This document shows, piece by piece, positions 1 through 7,474 of a stretch of DNA of 64,000 bases (position 1 is the first letter of the stretch; every line of letters starts with the position of its first letter). The DNA lies in the NCBI GenBank assembly GCA_035628915.1, contig DASPIW010000031.1, positions 1 through 64,000 on the forward strand, written 5' to 3'. Source of the DNA: JARBUG01 sp035628915 (lineage in GTDB: Bacteria > Bacillota > Sulfobacillia > Symbiobacteriales > Symbiobacteriaceae). Both the position numbers and the translations under genes were made by a program. Under the pieces are notes generated by a model. That model was not told the DNA's origin and searched no databases. It saw only the letters and a list, made by a program, of their open reading frames with translations.

Positions 1-139
1 CGCGAAGTTGGGCAACTTCCAGCGTACAGGGTGAATCGTTTAGGGTGGTCAACTTTTCGTTCAGCACGCCCGTTCTCGGGTGGTCAACTATTCGATCAGC
101 ACTTACCCCAAAAGTGGTCAACTTTTAGGCTAGCATTCA
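1..139. mobile_element. Probable end of an IS21-family insertion sequence (body outside window)
   Basis: Three imperfect copies of a ~25-bp unit centred on gTGGTCAACTwTT lie at 43-67, 78-102 and 111-135, about 34 bp apart, with a weaker relative near 4-26. Repeated TGGTCAACTTTT units near the termini are typical of IS21-type elements (family knowledge). The likely outer end is the CA near 139. The transposase genes would lie left of position 1, so the family call is inference. Confidence 0.45.
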
Positions 140-157
140 CAACAGCGACTGCGTGTC

Positions 158-529
158 TTGGAGCAGGCGATTAAAGCACATATTGAGGAAAGATACTACC
201 TCACAGTCCCAGTGGTCCTCGCACAAATCGAGGGGATGATTGCTGATGGGTTCAACCACCGGGGCCGTATGAACCAGGCTACTTACCGCGCATACCTTGA
301 CAATCTCCTGGAGAGCAAAACTCCCGCTGCCTTCGATAAATGGGTCAAAGAGTACACGCTTACCACTGTCCTCGCTGGGTTTGAGCACGGAACACCTATC
401 GCTTCCGAACTCAGTCGCCATGCAATAATGCACGGGGCAGACACGAGCTACGGGACAGCTGCCAACTCCCTGAAGGCGATCCTACTCTTCGACTACCTTC
501 AGGCCGCTTTGGCCGGCTCTCGTCAATAA
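158..529 (+). pseudogene. Fragment of an unrecognised protein, probably cut by the IS end
   Basis: A 123-residue reading frame begins at a TTG without a ribosome binding site, just inside the IS-like end. The C-terminal half has a well-formed look, with RHAIMHG followed by a NSLKAILL..DYL segment ending near the stop. This suggests the C-terminal part of a larger helical protein whose N-terminus was removed by insertion. I do not recognise the family. It could also be an intact short ORF, but the missing start signals argue against that. Confidence 0.45.
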
Positions 530-647
530 CGTTGAAGCTGCACTCCCAGTTGCAGTAGTAATCCTATAAGGCTTTGGGGACGCTCACCATGCACAATGTG
601 GTGTTTCCTCGATACTGCTCAGGTAGACACCTGATGGCTACAGTAAG

Positions 648-683
648 GCCCGCCCGTTGCTGAACGGGTGGGCTTGGGTTTTT
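648..683 (+). terminator. Rho-independent terminator
   Basis: An 11-bp stem (648-658 with 663-673, one G-T pair, loop TGCT-like) is followed by a T-rich tract at 674-683. It could end transcription of the fragment at 158-529. Confidence 0.7.
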
Positions 684-1033
684 CGCAGATGATGGTCCGT
701 CGCTAGCAAGATCGGGTTGACCGCATTGGAGGACTCCGTCTGGAGGCATAGGACGTGGAATCACGCCTGAACCCAGTCGTCTACATCTCGAACCGACAGA
801 GTGGTGACGTCGTCGCGGATCACGCTGCGTTTCAGGCGCTGTACCAAGTCAGTAAGGGCCTTGGACGACGACCACTCCTAGGTGAGGTCCCTAGTTTCCC
901 CACATCTGGTCGGCCGCCGGGCCAAGTAGGAAAGGGCGAAATTCACCTCGAACATGCGCTCTTCCTAGCCATGGCTCCGCCCCACATCAAGGATGAATCC
1001 GCTCAGTATCGGGGGGCAGCAATAAACAGGAAC
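684..1033. other. Stretch with no supported gene
   Basis: The only long frame here (755-1042, plus strand, 95 codons from a GTG) has no ribosome binding site and an unconvincing composition. I see no RNA gene or repeat, so this reads as intergenic or decayed DNA of the mobile element. Confidence 0.4.
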
Positions 1034-1059
1034 CCCCTGTGATTGTGCGCTCACAGGGG
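1034..1059 (-). terminator. Hairpin at the end of the J-domain operon
   Basis: A perfect 9-bp stem, CCCCTGTGA at 1034-1042 with TCACAGGGG at 1051-1059, overlaps the J-domain gene stop codon. Read on the minus strand it is followed by a weak T-containing tail, so terminator function is likely but not strong. Confidence 0.5.
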
Positions 1060-1581
1060 AGTTCGGCCTCTCGCCTGACATATCAGGATCACGGCCCAAT
1101 CAAAGAGAAACCACGCGCCCCAGGCAAGACCAGCCTCTACCGACCAAAGGAACGCCGCACCCAGGAGATGGCCGAATGAGGCTCCGTCGATAACCAACAG
1201 GCAAAGAATTTGACCCGTGATAACCAGCCAGGCGAGGCAGAGCAGGCTCTTCGTCCATTCGGTGTTGATCTCGGGCTGTGGTGCGGTGGCCGGCGCCGGA
1301 TCGGGACGGGCGGGTTCAGGACGGGGCACGAGTGCTTGCCGGTGGTCCGGTTCCTGCGGGATCTGTCCCCGTTTCCGGGCGAGGTAACGGTCATAGGCGG
1401 CTCGGTTCTCCGGGTCCAGCAGCTCATCCTTTATCTTCGTGAGCCAAAGAAAATCCTCGTGGCTGCCGCCGGCGTCCGGGTGGTAGCCGTCCCGTGCTTT
1501 GTCCCGGTAAGCCCGCTTGATCTCGTCGGACGTGGCATCCTCGGGAATGCCCAGGAACTCGTAGAAGTTGAAGTCACCCAT
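1051..1581 (-). CDS. Membrane-anchored J-domain protein
   Basis: The 176-residue protein starts with a DnaJ-type J domain (about residues 4-66) carrying the diagnostic HPD motif at 34-36, which stimulates the DnaK ATPase in this family. A Pro-rich linker (about 75-105) leads to two predicted membrane helices (about 111-135 and 143-168). I chose ATG 1581 because it overlaps the stop of the upstream gene by one base (TAATG), giving translational coupling; longer upstream frames have no start support. No Gly/Phe or zinc-finger region exists, so it is a class C-type co-chaperone that may tether DnaK to a membrane partner, perhaps the neighbouring membrane protein. Its role in the mobile element is unknown. 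Confidence 0.8.
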   Translation of the reverse strand: MGDFNFYEFLGIPEDATSDEIKRAYRDKARDGYHPDAGGSHEDFLWLTKIKDELLDPENRAAYDRYLARKRGQIPQEPDHRQALVPRPEPARPDPAPATAPQPEINTEWTKSLLCLAWLVITGQILCLLVIDGASFGHLLGAAFLWSVEAGLAWGAWFLFDWAVILICQARGRTPL

Positions 1582-1964
1582 TAGAACGGGGTCTCCTCGT
1601 CGGCGGCTGGGTCTATCTGGGGAGTGCGCCGCTCGCGGATTGCCTGTATCGTGGAACCGTGCGCCCAGCGGACCGTCGCATACACGACCACCAGGCCGAG
1701 CGAGAACAGGCCGATGCCGGGCCAGAGCAGCCACACAACGTTCCGATTGGTCGCCAGTTCCATCATGGCAGAACCCAGGATCAGCACCACGATAGGCCCC
1801 GAGGCACGGGTCAGGATCACCCAGCGCAGGCCGGTCACGACTCCACCACGGCGGCTGGCGATAGCGGAAAACACCAGCCCACGAACTATGGCGGCGATCT
1901 GCTCACCGACCGCGATGGAAACCATGACCGCGACGAAAGCGAACAGCCACGTACCTAACGACAT
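1581..1964 (-). CDS. Small integral membrane protein coupled to the J-domain gene
   Basis: This 127-residue protein starts at ATG 1964, behind a strong AAAGGAGGG site. It has about three hydrophobic segments (residues 4-26, 52-70 and 76-98) and a charged C-terminal tail after RWAHG. Its stop overlaps the start of the J-domain gene, so the two proteins are probably made in fixed ratio and may work together. I recognise no family. Confidence 0.7.
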   Translation of the reverse strand: MSLGTWLFAFVAVMVSIAVGEQIAAIVRGLVFSAIASRRGGVVTGLRWVILTRASGPIVVLILGSAMMELATNRNVVWLLWPGIGLFSLGLVVVYATVRWAHGSTIQAIRERRTPQIDPAADEETPF

Positions 1965-1977
1965 GGGAAGCCCTCCT

Positions 1978-2345
1978 TTAATCGGTATCAGATAACGCCT
2001 GTAGCCTGCCTCCAAGGGCGCAGAGGAACCAGGGAAGCATGATGGCCCATCCGACCGGAGCGGCGTCCATGACAGGCTTCAGATTGAACGCCACGAGGAG
2101 GCATGGCCGCCGCCCCATCGTCGGAGGATTCTCCAAGCCGACCAGGTGGATAGCACCCAGCCAGCCACCACGAAGGTGTGGGCAAAACTGCATCCAAGGC
2201 AATTGGCAAGACCAATTCCAACAGGCTATTCCAAGGCTCGGAATATGCATCTCTGTGATCGGCGGCCTTGCCCCATAAGGCTGTGGCGGCATCTGGAGAG
2301 GGCGAAACTGGGCCGACTATCTCAATAGCAGCAACCCGAATTTGG
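1978..2345 (-). pseudogene. Probable decayed or frameshifted coding stretch
   Basis: Two minus-strand frames take turns at looking protein-like. One covers about 2345-2100 (hydrophobic stretch ELVLPIALDAVLPTPSWWL) but has no start codon. The other covers about 2130-1978 (VGWAIMLPWFLCALGG) and ends just before the ribosome binding site of the membrane protein at 1964. A frameshift inside an old membrane-protein gene would explain this. Low confidence. Confidence 0.3.
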
Positions 2346-2348
2346 CAC

Positions 2349-2921
2349 CTAATCTTGACCGCGGTCTTCTGCTCGGTTTGCGCCTGGATGTTTGGTGTGG
2401 AATGTCACCTCGGAACCCGCAGGATCGTCCGGGTTGTAGGTCACAACGAAGTTCCCGGCACACCAAAGTTGACACAAACTCTCGATAGATTCACGCCATT
2501 CAGCCTGGTCACACAGGTTCCAGCGAGCCGGAAAGATGGCGGCAGTTACGCGGGGTAGCGGATCCATAACCTCGACCAGTACTTTGCCGGGATCTTTGGC
2601 AAGGCAAACCGCGGCGCCCACCCATGGAGCCGTTCGCCCGAATTCACTGATCTCGACCTGGCCAGTCTTGAAGTCCGCACTCGGTAAGGACTGTGCCAGT
2701 ATTAGCAGCGGCTTTTCTGACTGCCGGCCGCCCGCGTGCAAGGGGTAGACACCGATTGTCCCGTCGACATCTGGCGCTTGGTCACCGATGCGAACTCAGA
2801 GCGACCGAGCTTCCCACGGCAGATCGTCAACGGACGCATCGGTATCGCGCCACATGGCTGGCGTGCGAATGTAGATGTATCCAAGAGCTGCGAGCAGGCG
2901 AAGACCCGCGGCCTGTGACAT
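2349..2921 (-). pseudogene. Unrecognised gene interrupted by an in-frame TGA
   Basis: Starting from ATG 2921 the frame reads a protein-like N-terminus (YIYIRTPAMWRDTDASVD... WEARSL), meets a TGA at 2798-2796, and continues in the same frame (VRIGDQAPDVDG...) for about 148 more codons with convincing composition to a TAG at 2349. A single CGA to TGA change would explain it. Without the stop the product would be about 190 residues. I do not recognise the family. Alternatives are UGA readthrough or a separate downstream gene starting at TTG 2741, which lacks a ribosome binding site. Confidence 0.55.
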
Positions 2922-2957
2922 GATGCGCGGTATTTTGCATTACTCCTCTACATCTAT

Positions 2958-2977
2958 AATGACACACGTGTGTCATT
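2958..2977. promoter_or_regulatory. Perfect 20-bp palindromic operator-like site
   Basis: AATGACACACGTGTGTCATT is a perfect 20-bp palindrome. On the minus strand it runs into CATTATA (a possible -10) and an AGAGGAG ribosome binding site ahead of the interrupted gene, so it is well placed as an operator. A near copy lies at 3381-3400. Confidence 0.65.
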
Positions 2978-3061
2978 TTGCATAGGTTCTGCCCTGAGGA
3001 GATCTACCTTCATGCGGAACGCTGCGCTACAGTTCATGGGTGGGAAAACAGCCCCATCGAG

Positions 3062-3292
3062 TCATCGACGAGGCTGCCTTGGCGGTCTCCTGCGTTCTGC
3101 GGGTTTCCGGATCAAATCCACTGGAACAAACCAAGTCGGCTGCGGGGCGCCCGACACGAAAACCTGCACGGCACCTGGCACATCGCCGCGTCGGGCAGCT
3201 CGGGCACATGTATGCCGTCGGTACCCGTGTTCTGCGGCCCATTCGGCGATGGGATTATGATCGGCCGGGGGAACCGTTATTCTAGCCTCCAC
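3062..3292 (-). CDS. Small helix-turn-helix protein of excisionase/MerR-like type
   Basis: This 76-residue basic protein starts at GTG 3292 behind AAGGAGGAGG. The pattern PIAEWAAEHGYRRHT followed by ARRGDVPGAVQVF and WFVPVDLI matches the helix-turn-helix plus wing layout of short MerR/Xis-type DNA-binding domains (helix, basic recognition helix, RG-x-PGA turn, final W-x-P strand). It lies between the two 20-bp palindromes, so it is a candidate regulator of them. Which site it binds is inference. Its C-terminus is rich in Arg and Pro. Confidence 0.65.
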   Translation of the reverse strand: MEARITVPPADHNPIAEWAAEHGYRRHTCARAARRGDVPGAVQVFVSGAPQPTWFVPVDLIRKPAERRRPPRQPRR

Positions 3293-3380
3293 GAGACCTC
3301 CTCCTTAACCTGAACCTATATTGCCACACGACCAGCAAATACGTCCATCGAATTACTCGCTGATGCGTACCCTTGTCATT

Positions 3381-3400
3381 AATGACACACGTGTTGCATT
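3381..3400. promoter_or_regulatory. Second copy of the 20-bp palindrome
   Basis: AATGACACACGTGTTGCATT matches the site at 2958-2977 except for two bases in the right half. It again leads into CATTATA and a purine-rich stretch before an ATG, this time reading rightward. A possible -35 (TTGTCA, 3373-3378) places the palindrome between -35 and -10, where a repressor would act. Confidence 0.6.
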
Positions 3401-3443
3401 ATAAAGGTAGAGAGAGATGCAAGGTAGATCGCGTCATTCATTT

Positions 3444-3540
3444 TGTAAACATGGCTTGGGAAAAATTTTCTTTGATGGCTGTCGTTGCTTCTGTACTGAG
3501 ATGTTTACATTTTGTAAACACCAATTTTTAGGTGTTTACA
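3444..3540. repeat. Four TGTAAACA/TGTTTACA boxes (iterons or operators)
   Basis: TGTAAACA occurs at 3444-3451 and 3513-3520, and its complement TGTTTACA at 3502-3509 and 3533-3540. The middle pair forms a perfect inverted repeat with a 3-base spacer (TGTTTACATTTTGTAAACA). They lie 120 bases before the replication-type gene, so origin iterons or an autoregulatory operator are both plausible. Confidence 0.6.
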
Positions 3541-3660
3541 GCGAGGGGGCATGTTGCCAAGCAAATGGACCTCGTGATAGGGTGTGTCCACCGGGTTCCC
3601 CCACGTATCGGCAACACCCGGTGTATCCCATACACAGCTATCAAGGGGTGATCGAGAACT

Positions 3661-4926
3661 TTGGACACGAGCAGAACCGAGAGAATTGAGGTTCGAAAGC
3701 GGACGTGGAGCCTATCGCCTGATGCGCACGCTTTCCACGGTCTCGCGGGCGACTTTGTGAGGGCGGTTGAGCCATTCTCTGAAGCCGATCCAATGGCACT
3801 CTTGGCCCATTTCCTGGTCATGTTTGGAAACGTGATTGGCCGCACGGCGCATTTCAAGGTCGAAGCCACCAAACACCATCCTCGTCTGTTCGCCATTATG
3901 GTGAGCGAGACGGGGCGGGGAAAAGGGGTCGCGTGGAGCAACAATGTGAACCTCTTCCAATACGTCGATCCGGATTGGCTCAACGAACGTATAGTCCAGG
4001 GGCTGTCCTCTGGCGAAGGGCTGATAAGCGCAGTGCGGGACCCCAGCACCAACTCGTCGATTCGGCGTCGGACCGAAGTGGCGGATCCAGGCGTCAAGGA
4101 TAAGCGGCTTCTAGTAGTTGAGGAGGAGTTCGGAGGCCCGCTGCAGGTCATGCAGAGAGAGGGAAATACACTGTCCGCGGTGATCCGTACAGCCTGGGAT
4201 GGGGCGCGGCTTAGAACACTTACGAAACTCGACTCGCAGGTGGCCACTGATACACACATCTCCATGATCGGCCACATAACGAGGAAGGAACTAATCGCTC
4301 GCCTTGGACAGACCGAGATATCAAACGGCTTTGCCAATCGGTACCTGTTCTTTCTTGTGGACAAGTCAAAGCTTCTGCCTGACGGGACCGGGATCAATCC
4401 CGAGGCGATTCAAGCACTTGCAGAACGGGTTCGAGATGCCGTCACATTCGCCAGGGATACCGGCGAGTTGAGACGCGACGCTCACGCCCGCGAGCTTTGG
4501 CACCAAATCTACGAATCACTCGCCGTCGGGCACCCTGGGGCGCTTGGTGCGGTAACGTCACGAGGAGCAGCACAAGTAATGCGTTTAGCCTGCTGCTATG
4601 CCCTTTTGGACCTCTCTCAGACAATCACCCTAGACCACCTCAAAGCCGCTCTGGCTGTGTGGGATTATTCATTCGCCTCATGTCGCCAGATCTTCGGAGA
4701 CTCTCTCGGTGACAAAGTAGCGGACCGAATCCTTGACACAGCTAAGGAGGCTTATCCCGACGGAGTTACTCGGACCGAGCTTCGGAACCTGTTCCAACGT
4801 AATATCCTCGGACGCGACTTGGATTCTGCAGTGGATTTACTGTCTGAGCTTGGACTGATCCGCGTGATTTGGGAACGAACTGGACGCCGGCCAATTCAGC
4901 GGATCGTTGCCGGTACGCAGCAGTAG
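3661..4926 (+). CDS. DUF3987/YfjI-like replication protein of the mobile element
   Basis: The 421-residue product resembles the DUF3987 (YfjI) group found in phages and integrative elements, often as the helicase-like half of primase-helicase proteins. The recognisable core is the LFAIMVSETGRGKGVAW stretch near residue 80, a degenerate nucleotide-binding loop; a Walker-B-like LLVVEEEFGG lies near 142. The N-terminal primase domain seen in longer relatives is absent. The C-terminal 70 residues look like a winged-helix domain. The TTG start is supported by AGGGGTGAT nine bases upstream. The iteron-like boxes precede it and the excisionase and integrase follow it in the same direction. Confidence 0.6.
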   Translation: MDTSRTERIEVRKRTWSLSPDAHAFHGLAGDFVRAVEPFSEADPMALLAHFLVMFGNVIGRTAHFKVEATKHHPRLFAIMVSETGRGKGVAWSNNVNLFQYVDPDWLNERIVQGLSSGEGLISAVRDPSTNSSIRRRTEVADPGVKDKRLLVVEEEFGGPLQVMQREGNTLSAVIRTAWDGARLRTLTKLDSQVATDTHISMIGHITRKELIARLGQTEISNGFANRYLFFLVDKSKLLPDGTGINPEAIQALAERVRDAVTFARDTGELRRDAHARELWHQIYESLAVGHPGALGAVTSRGAAQVMRLACCYALLDLSQTITLDHLKAALAVWDYSFASCRQIFGDSLGDKVADRILDTAKEAYPDGVTRTELRNLFQRNILGRDLDSAVDLLSELGLIRVIWERTGRRPIQRIVAGTQQ

Positions 4927-4983
4927 GTCGTAAACAGCGTAAATGTCGTTTCCCTCGTAGGTTGAACACAAGAAAGGGAGTGC

Positions 4984-5202
4984 ATGAAAATGTCCAAGAC
5001 TAACAGCGTCGAGCCGATGCTACTCACGGTTCCGGAGGTTGCCCTCGCCCTTCGGATTGCCCGCAGCCGGGCATACGAGCTGGTCGCCCAGGGGGTCTTC
5101 CCTTCGGTAAAAATTGGAAAGAGCGTTCGGGTGCCCCGCATATCCCTCCAGACCTGGGTGGACCTAAACACCACGGTCAGAGAAGAAGCTCAAAGTATGT
5201 AA
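4984..5202 (+). CDS. xis: Excisionase-like helix-turn-helix protein
   Basis: The 72-residue protein is essentially one excisionase (Xis/MerR-like) DNA-binding domain: LLTVPEVALALRIARSRAYELVAQGVFPSVKIGKSVRVPRISLQTWV shows the helix-turn-helix, the G-x-hPS-hKIG-x-x-hRVP wing and the final Trp helix. AAGGGAG precedes ATG 4984. Such proteins direct integrase toward excision. It lies 112 bases upstream of the integrase, in the same direction. Confidence 0.85.
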   Translation: MKMSKTNSVEPMLLTVPEVALALRIARSRAYELVAQGVFPSVKIGKSVRVPRISLQTWVDLNTTVREEAQSM

Positions 5203-5314
5203 GCAACAGTAGGGACGTCCCCTCTCCTCAAACCCTATTACCTAATAAAGCTCGCAGTGGAAGGGACGGCAACCCAATCTCAGCCCGATACACACCACTA
5301 GAAGGAGGAATCTC

Positions 5315-6559
5315 ATGGGCAGCCCACGGAGAGTGACAGCCACCACCAAGGAGGCCAAGAAGAAAGGGTCTCGGACCAAAGGCAGCGGCGGATTGTTTGA
5401 GCGGACGATCAACGGCAAGAAGGTATGGGTTGCGCAAGTCGAGCTTGGTCGGGACCCGCTTACCGGTATGCGCAGGCGCAAGACTCTCTATGGCGAGAAC
5501 AAGACGGAGTTGCAGAAGAAGATCACTGGTATCTTGAACGGTGTGCAATCGGGAACCTACGCCGAGCCTAACCGGATGACCCTGGCCGAATACCTGGAGA
5601 CATGGCTACAGAAGCACTGCTACACCAGGCTGAAAGCAAAGACGATCCAAAGCTATGAAGATGCGATCAGGCGGCACCTTGTCCCCAGCATCGGCCATCT
5701 TCATCTCAGCAAGCTAGCTCCGCTCCATCTGGAGTCCCACTACGCTGCTTTGCGGGATGCCGGGGTCGGCACAAGGGAGATTCAGTACGCACACGATGTC
5801 CTCCGATCCGCTCTGAATCGGGCTGTGAAATGGAAGCTACTCACCCATGCTGTCACGGACGATGTCGAGCGCCCCGAGCACCAGGAAAGGGAGCAACGTG
5901 CTCTCGACGAAGATGAGATCAAGCGCTTCCTGGAAGTAGCCCGAGGTCATCGCAACCATGCTCTGTTCATGATGGCTGTAACAACCGGCATGCGCCCCGG
6001 TGAACTACTTGGCCTCAAATGGGATCGTGTTGACCTCGACAAGGGCATCGCCTTCGTTGAAGAGGCTTTAGTATGGCTGGACGGGCAAAAGACACCGTTT
6101 TACGCCACCCCAAAGAGCAGCGCCGGTATCCGAAGCATCTCCCTTCCTGATGTAATGGTCCGTGAACTGCGACGCCACCGAATTGCGCAGAACGAGGAGT
6201 GCCTAGCCAGTGGTCCTCGCTACTCGCACCAGAATCTAGTATTCTGCACCCGAGACGGTAAACCACTACGGCAGAGCAACTTCAGGAAGACGGTGAAAGC
6301 GCTGTTCAAGCGGGCGAACCTCCCAGACGCGGATGATCTGGAACCTTACACCTTGCGCCGAACCCACGCCACGTACCTGATCAGCAACGGTGAAGACATC
6401 AAGACCGTGCAAGACAGGATGGGGCACTCAACTGCCAAAATGTTGCTGGATATTTACGCTAAGGTGGTCACCAAGAAGAAAAGGGAGCCGGCCAAGAAGT
6501 TCGACGAACTTCTGGGTCCAGACTCCCCTTCCGAAGAAGCGGCCACGAGCAAACCCTAA
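5315..6559 (+). CDS. int: Tyrosine-recombinase integrase
   Basis: The 414-residue product has the AP2-like N-terminal arm-binding region (TKGSGGLFERTINGKKVWVAQ, about 20-55), a SAM-like core-binding domain (about 85-175) and a catalytic domain with Arg in TTGMRPGELLGLKW, Lys in TPKSSAGIR, the LRRTHATYL box, GHST and the nucleophilic Tyr in LDIYAKV. A strong GAAGGAGGA site precedes ATG 5315. Integrases of this Tn916/phage type recombine at tRNA 3' ends. Here the gene ends near tRNA-Thr, the presumed target. Confidence 0.95.
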   Translation: MGSPRRVTATTKEAKKKGSRTKGSGGLFERTINGKKVWVAQVELGRDPLTGMRRRKTLYGENKTELQKKITGILNGVQSGTYAEPNRMTLAEYLETWLQKHCYTRLKAKTIQSYEDAIRRHLVPSIGHLHLSKLAPLHLESHYAALRDAGVGTREIQYAHDVLRSALNRAVKWKLLTHAVTDDVERPEHQEREQRALDEDEIKRFLEVARGHRNHALFMMAVTTGMRPGELLGLKWDRVDLDKGIAFVEEALVWLDGQKTPFYATPKSSAGIRSISLPDVMVRELRRHRIAQNEECLASGPRYSHQNLVFCTRDGKPLRQSNFRKTVKALFKRANLPDADDLEPYTLRRTHATYLISNGEDIKTVQDRMGHSTAKMLLDIYAKVVTKKKREPAKKFDELLGPDSPSEEAATSKP

Positions 6560-6573
6560 ACCCGTGACCTATC

Positions 6574-6601
6574 GGGCATCGGAGCGCCAACTCCGGTGCC
6601 C
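6574..6601 (+). terminator. Hairpin after the integrase
   Basis: An 11-bp stem (6574-6584 with 6591-6601, one G-T pair) follows the integrase stop. There is no T-tract, so it may be a weak terminator or an RNA-stabilising hairpin. Confidence 0.4.
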
Positions 6602-6691
6602 GAATTCCTTGTGTAAAACCCCAATGGCTGTAATGGGCTGTAATTGGAACAAAGGCCCCGAAGGCCAAAACCCTCGGAGCCTTGCTATGTC

Positions 6692-6767
6692 TGGAGCTGG
6701 CGACAGGAATCGAACCTGCAACCCCCTGATTACAAATCAGGAGCTCTGCCAATTGAGCTACGCCAGC
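6692..6767 (-). tRNA. tRNA-Thr (anticodon TGT)
   Basis: The minus-strand cloverleaf has acceptor GCTGGCG/CGCCAGC (6767-6761 with 6702-6696), D-arm, anticodon loop TTTGTAA (anticodon TGT), T-arm GTTCGATTC and encoded CCA (6694-6692). Its 3' end faces the integrase, so this half is the likely attachment site of the mobile element. Confidence 0.95.
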
Positions 6768-6846
6768 ACGAGCAAAATAAATGATACCACAGGTCACGCG
6801 TGCTTTCAAACGTTGATATCTGGAAACACGTTTTCGCTGATGTAAG

Positions 6847-6864
6847 GAGGGCCCCAAGGCCCTC
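6847..6864 (-). terminator. Weak hairpin after the coat-like gene
   Basis: A GAGGGCC/GGCCCTC stem (6847-6853 with 6858-6864) lies 7 bases after the stop of the 6871-7365 gene, with only a weak T-containing tail on the minus strand. Confidence 0.4.
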
Positions 6865-6870
6865 AGCCCG

Positions 6871-7365
6871 TTAATGACAGCCGCAAGACTTGACTTTGAC
6901 GGTCGTCGGGCAAACCTGCGGGCACAAAACGTTCTCCGGGCATACGATACGCGGAATCGGCACCAGGGTCGGGGGCACATTGACCGTGGCCGTTACCGGG
7001 ACAGTCACAGTCTCCGTCACGGGGGTACAAATGAAGCAGCCGAAATCCGTCGGCTCCTGTACGAAGGCCGTCCGTGTCACCGGCACTGCCAGGGTCTGCG
7101 AAACGGCGCAGCTGACCAGGTTAAACGCCTGACCCGGGGTGCGGAACGTGACCGGCGTGCAGTCAATGCTAATGTTTCCGATGGGAATCAAGTGATGGCG
7201 ACAGCGATGCCGGCGGCGCCTCCGCCGCTTGCAATCAGAGGCGTCGCCACTGGAGTCATCACTTCTAGAGATATCGCTTCCAGTGCAGTCGCCCGTATCG
7301 GAGCCGCTCCAATCGCGTTCTCCTTCGTCGTCATGATGGCTGTCGGTGTGAAGTACGTGCGCCAT
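6871..7365 (-). CDS. Cys-rich protein, possibly a spore surface component
   Basis: This 164-residue protein has three parts: an acidic Ser/Asp/His N-terminus, a run of Arg/His with Cys (about 46-58), and a C-terminal region of Thr/Val/Pro-rich beta-type segments (TETVTVPVTATVNVP) spaced by CxxC-like pairs and ending CGCH. GGAAGGAGGG precedes ATG 7365. The composition recalls cysteine-rich coat or exosporium proteins of spore formers that are cross-linked by disulfides, and it lies beside sigH. I cannot assign it to a named family, so the spore link is inference. Confidence 0.6.
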   Translation of the reverse strand: MAHVLHTDSHHDDEGERDWSGSDTGDCTGSDISRSDDSSGDASDCKRRRRRRHRCRHHLIPIGNISIDCTPVTFRTPGQAFNLVSCAVSQTLAVPVTRTAFVQEPTDFGCFICTPVTETVTVPVTATVNVPPTLVPIPRIVCPENVLCPQVCPTTVKVKSCGCH

Positions 7366-7430
7366 GAGAGGCTGCCTCCCTCCTTCCGTCTACCATCACA
7401 TTATGACCGAGCCCGGCCAATTGACATAAC

Positions 7431-7458
7431 AAAAGGACCGCCTCGCCAAAGGCGGCCC
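7431..7458 (-). terminator. sigH terminator
   Basis: A 9-bp stem with one mismatch (7435-7443 with 7450-7458) is followed on the minus strand by TTTTGTT. It lies 17 bases after the sigH stop codon. Confidence 0.8.
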
Positions 7459-7474
7459 ACTTTCTCGGTACAAA

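Larger units (their letters stand above)
3293..3660. other. AT-rich control region of the mobile element
   Basis: This 368-base stretch holds the second palindrome and four TGTAAACA boxes. The plus-strand frame 3417-3689 overlaps all of these boxes and has poor composition, so I do not call it a gene. The sequence is much richer in A+T than its surroundings. Confidence 0.55.
1..6694. mobile_element. Integrated genetic element inserted at tRNA-Thr
   Basis: A tyrosine integrase at 5315-6559, preceded by an excisionase-like gene and a DUF3987-like replication protein, ends 130 bases from the 3' end of a tRNA-Thr gene. This is the standard layout for elements that integrate into tRNA 3' ends. 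The stretch also has lower G+C, broken genes and no housekeeping gene. No second copy of the tRNA 3' end is visible to the left, so the other attachment site is probably outside the window. No conjugation or capsid gene is visible. The left boundary is unknown. Confidence 0.65.

Noticed and set aside
755..1042. Plus-strand 95-codon frame as a gene
   Set aside because: No ribosome binding site, poor composition and overlap with the terminator hairpin of the opposite operon.
3417..3689. Plus-strand 90-codon frame after the second palindrome
   Set aside because: It runs across all four TGTAAACA boxes and has an unlikely composition; the start is suggestive but the body is not.
6692..6740. Second attachment-site copy elsewhere in the window
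   Set aside because: I looked for the tRNA-Thr 3' half in 1-6600 and found no match of useful length.
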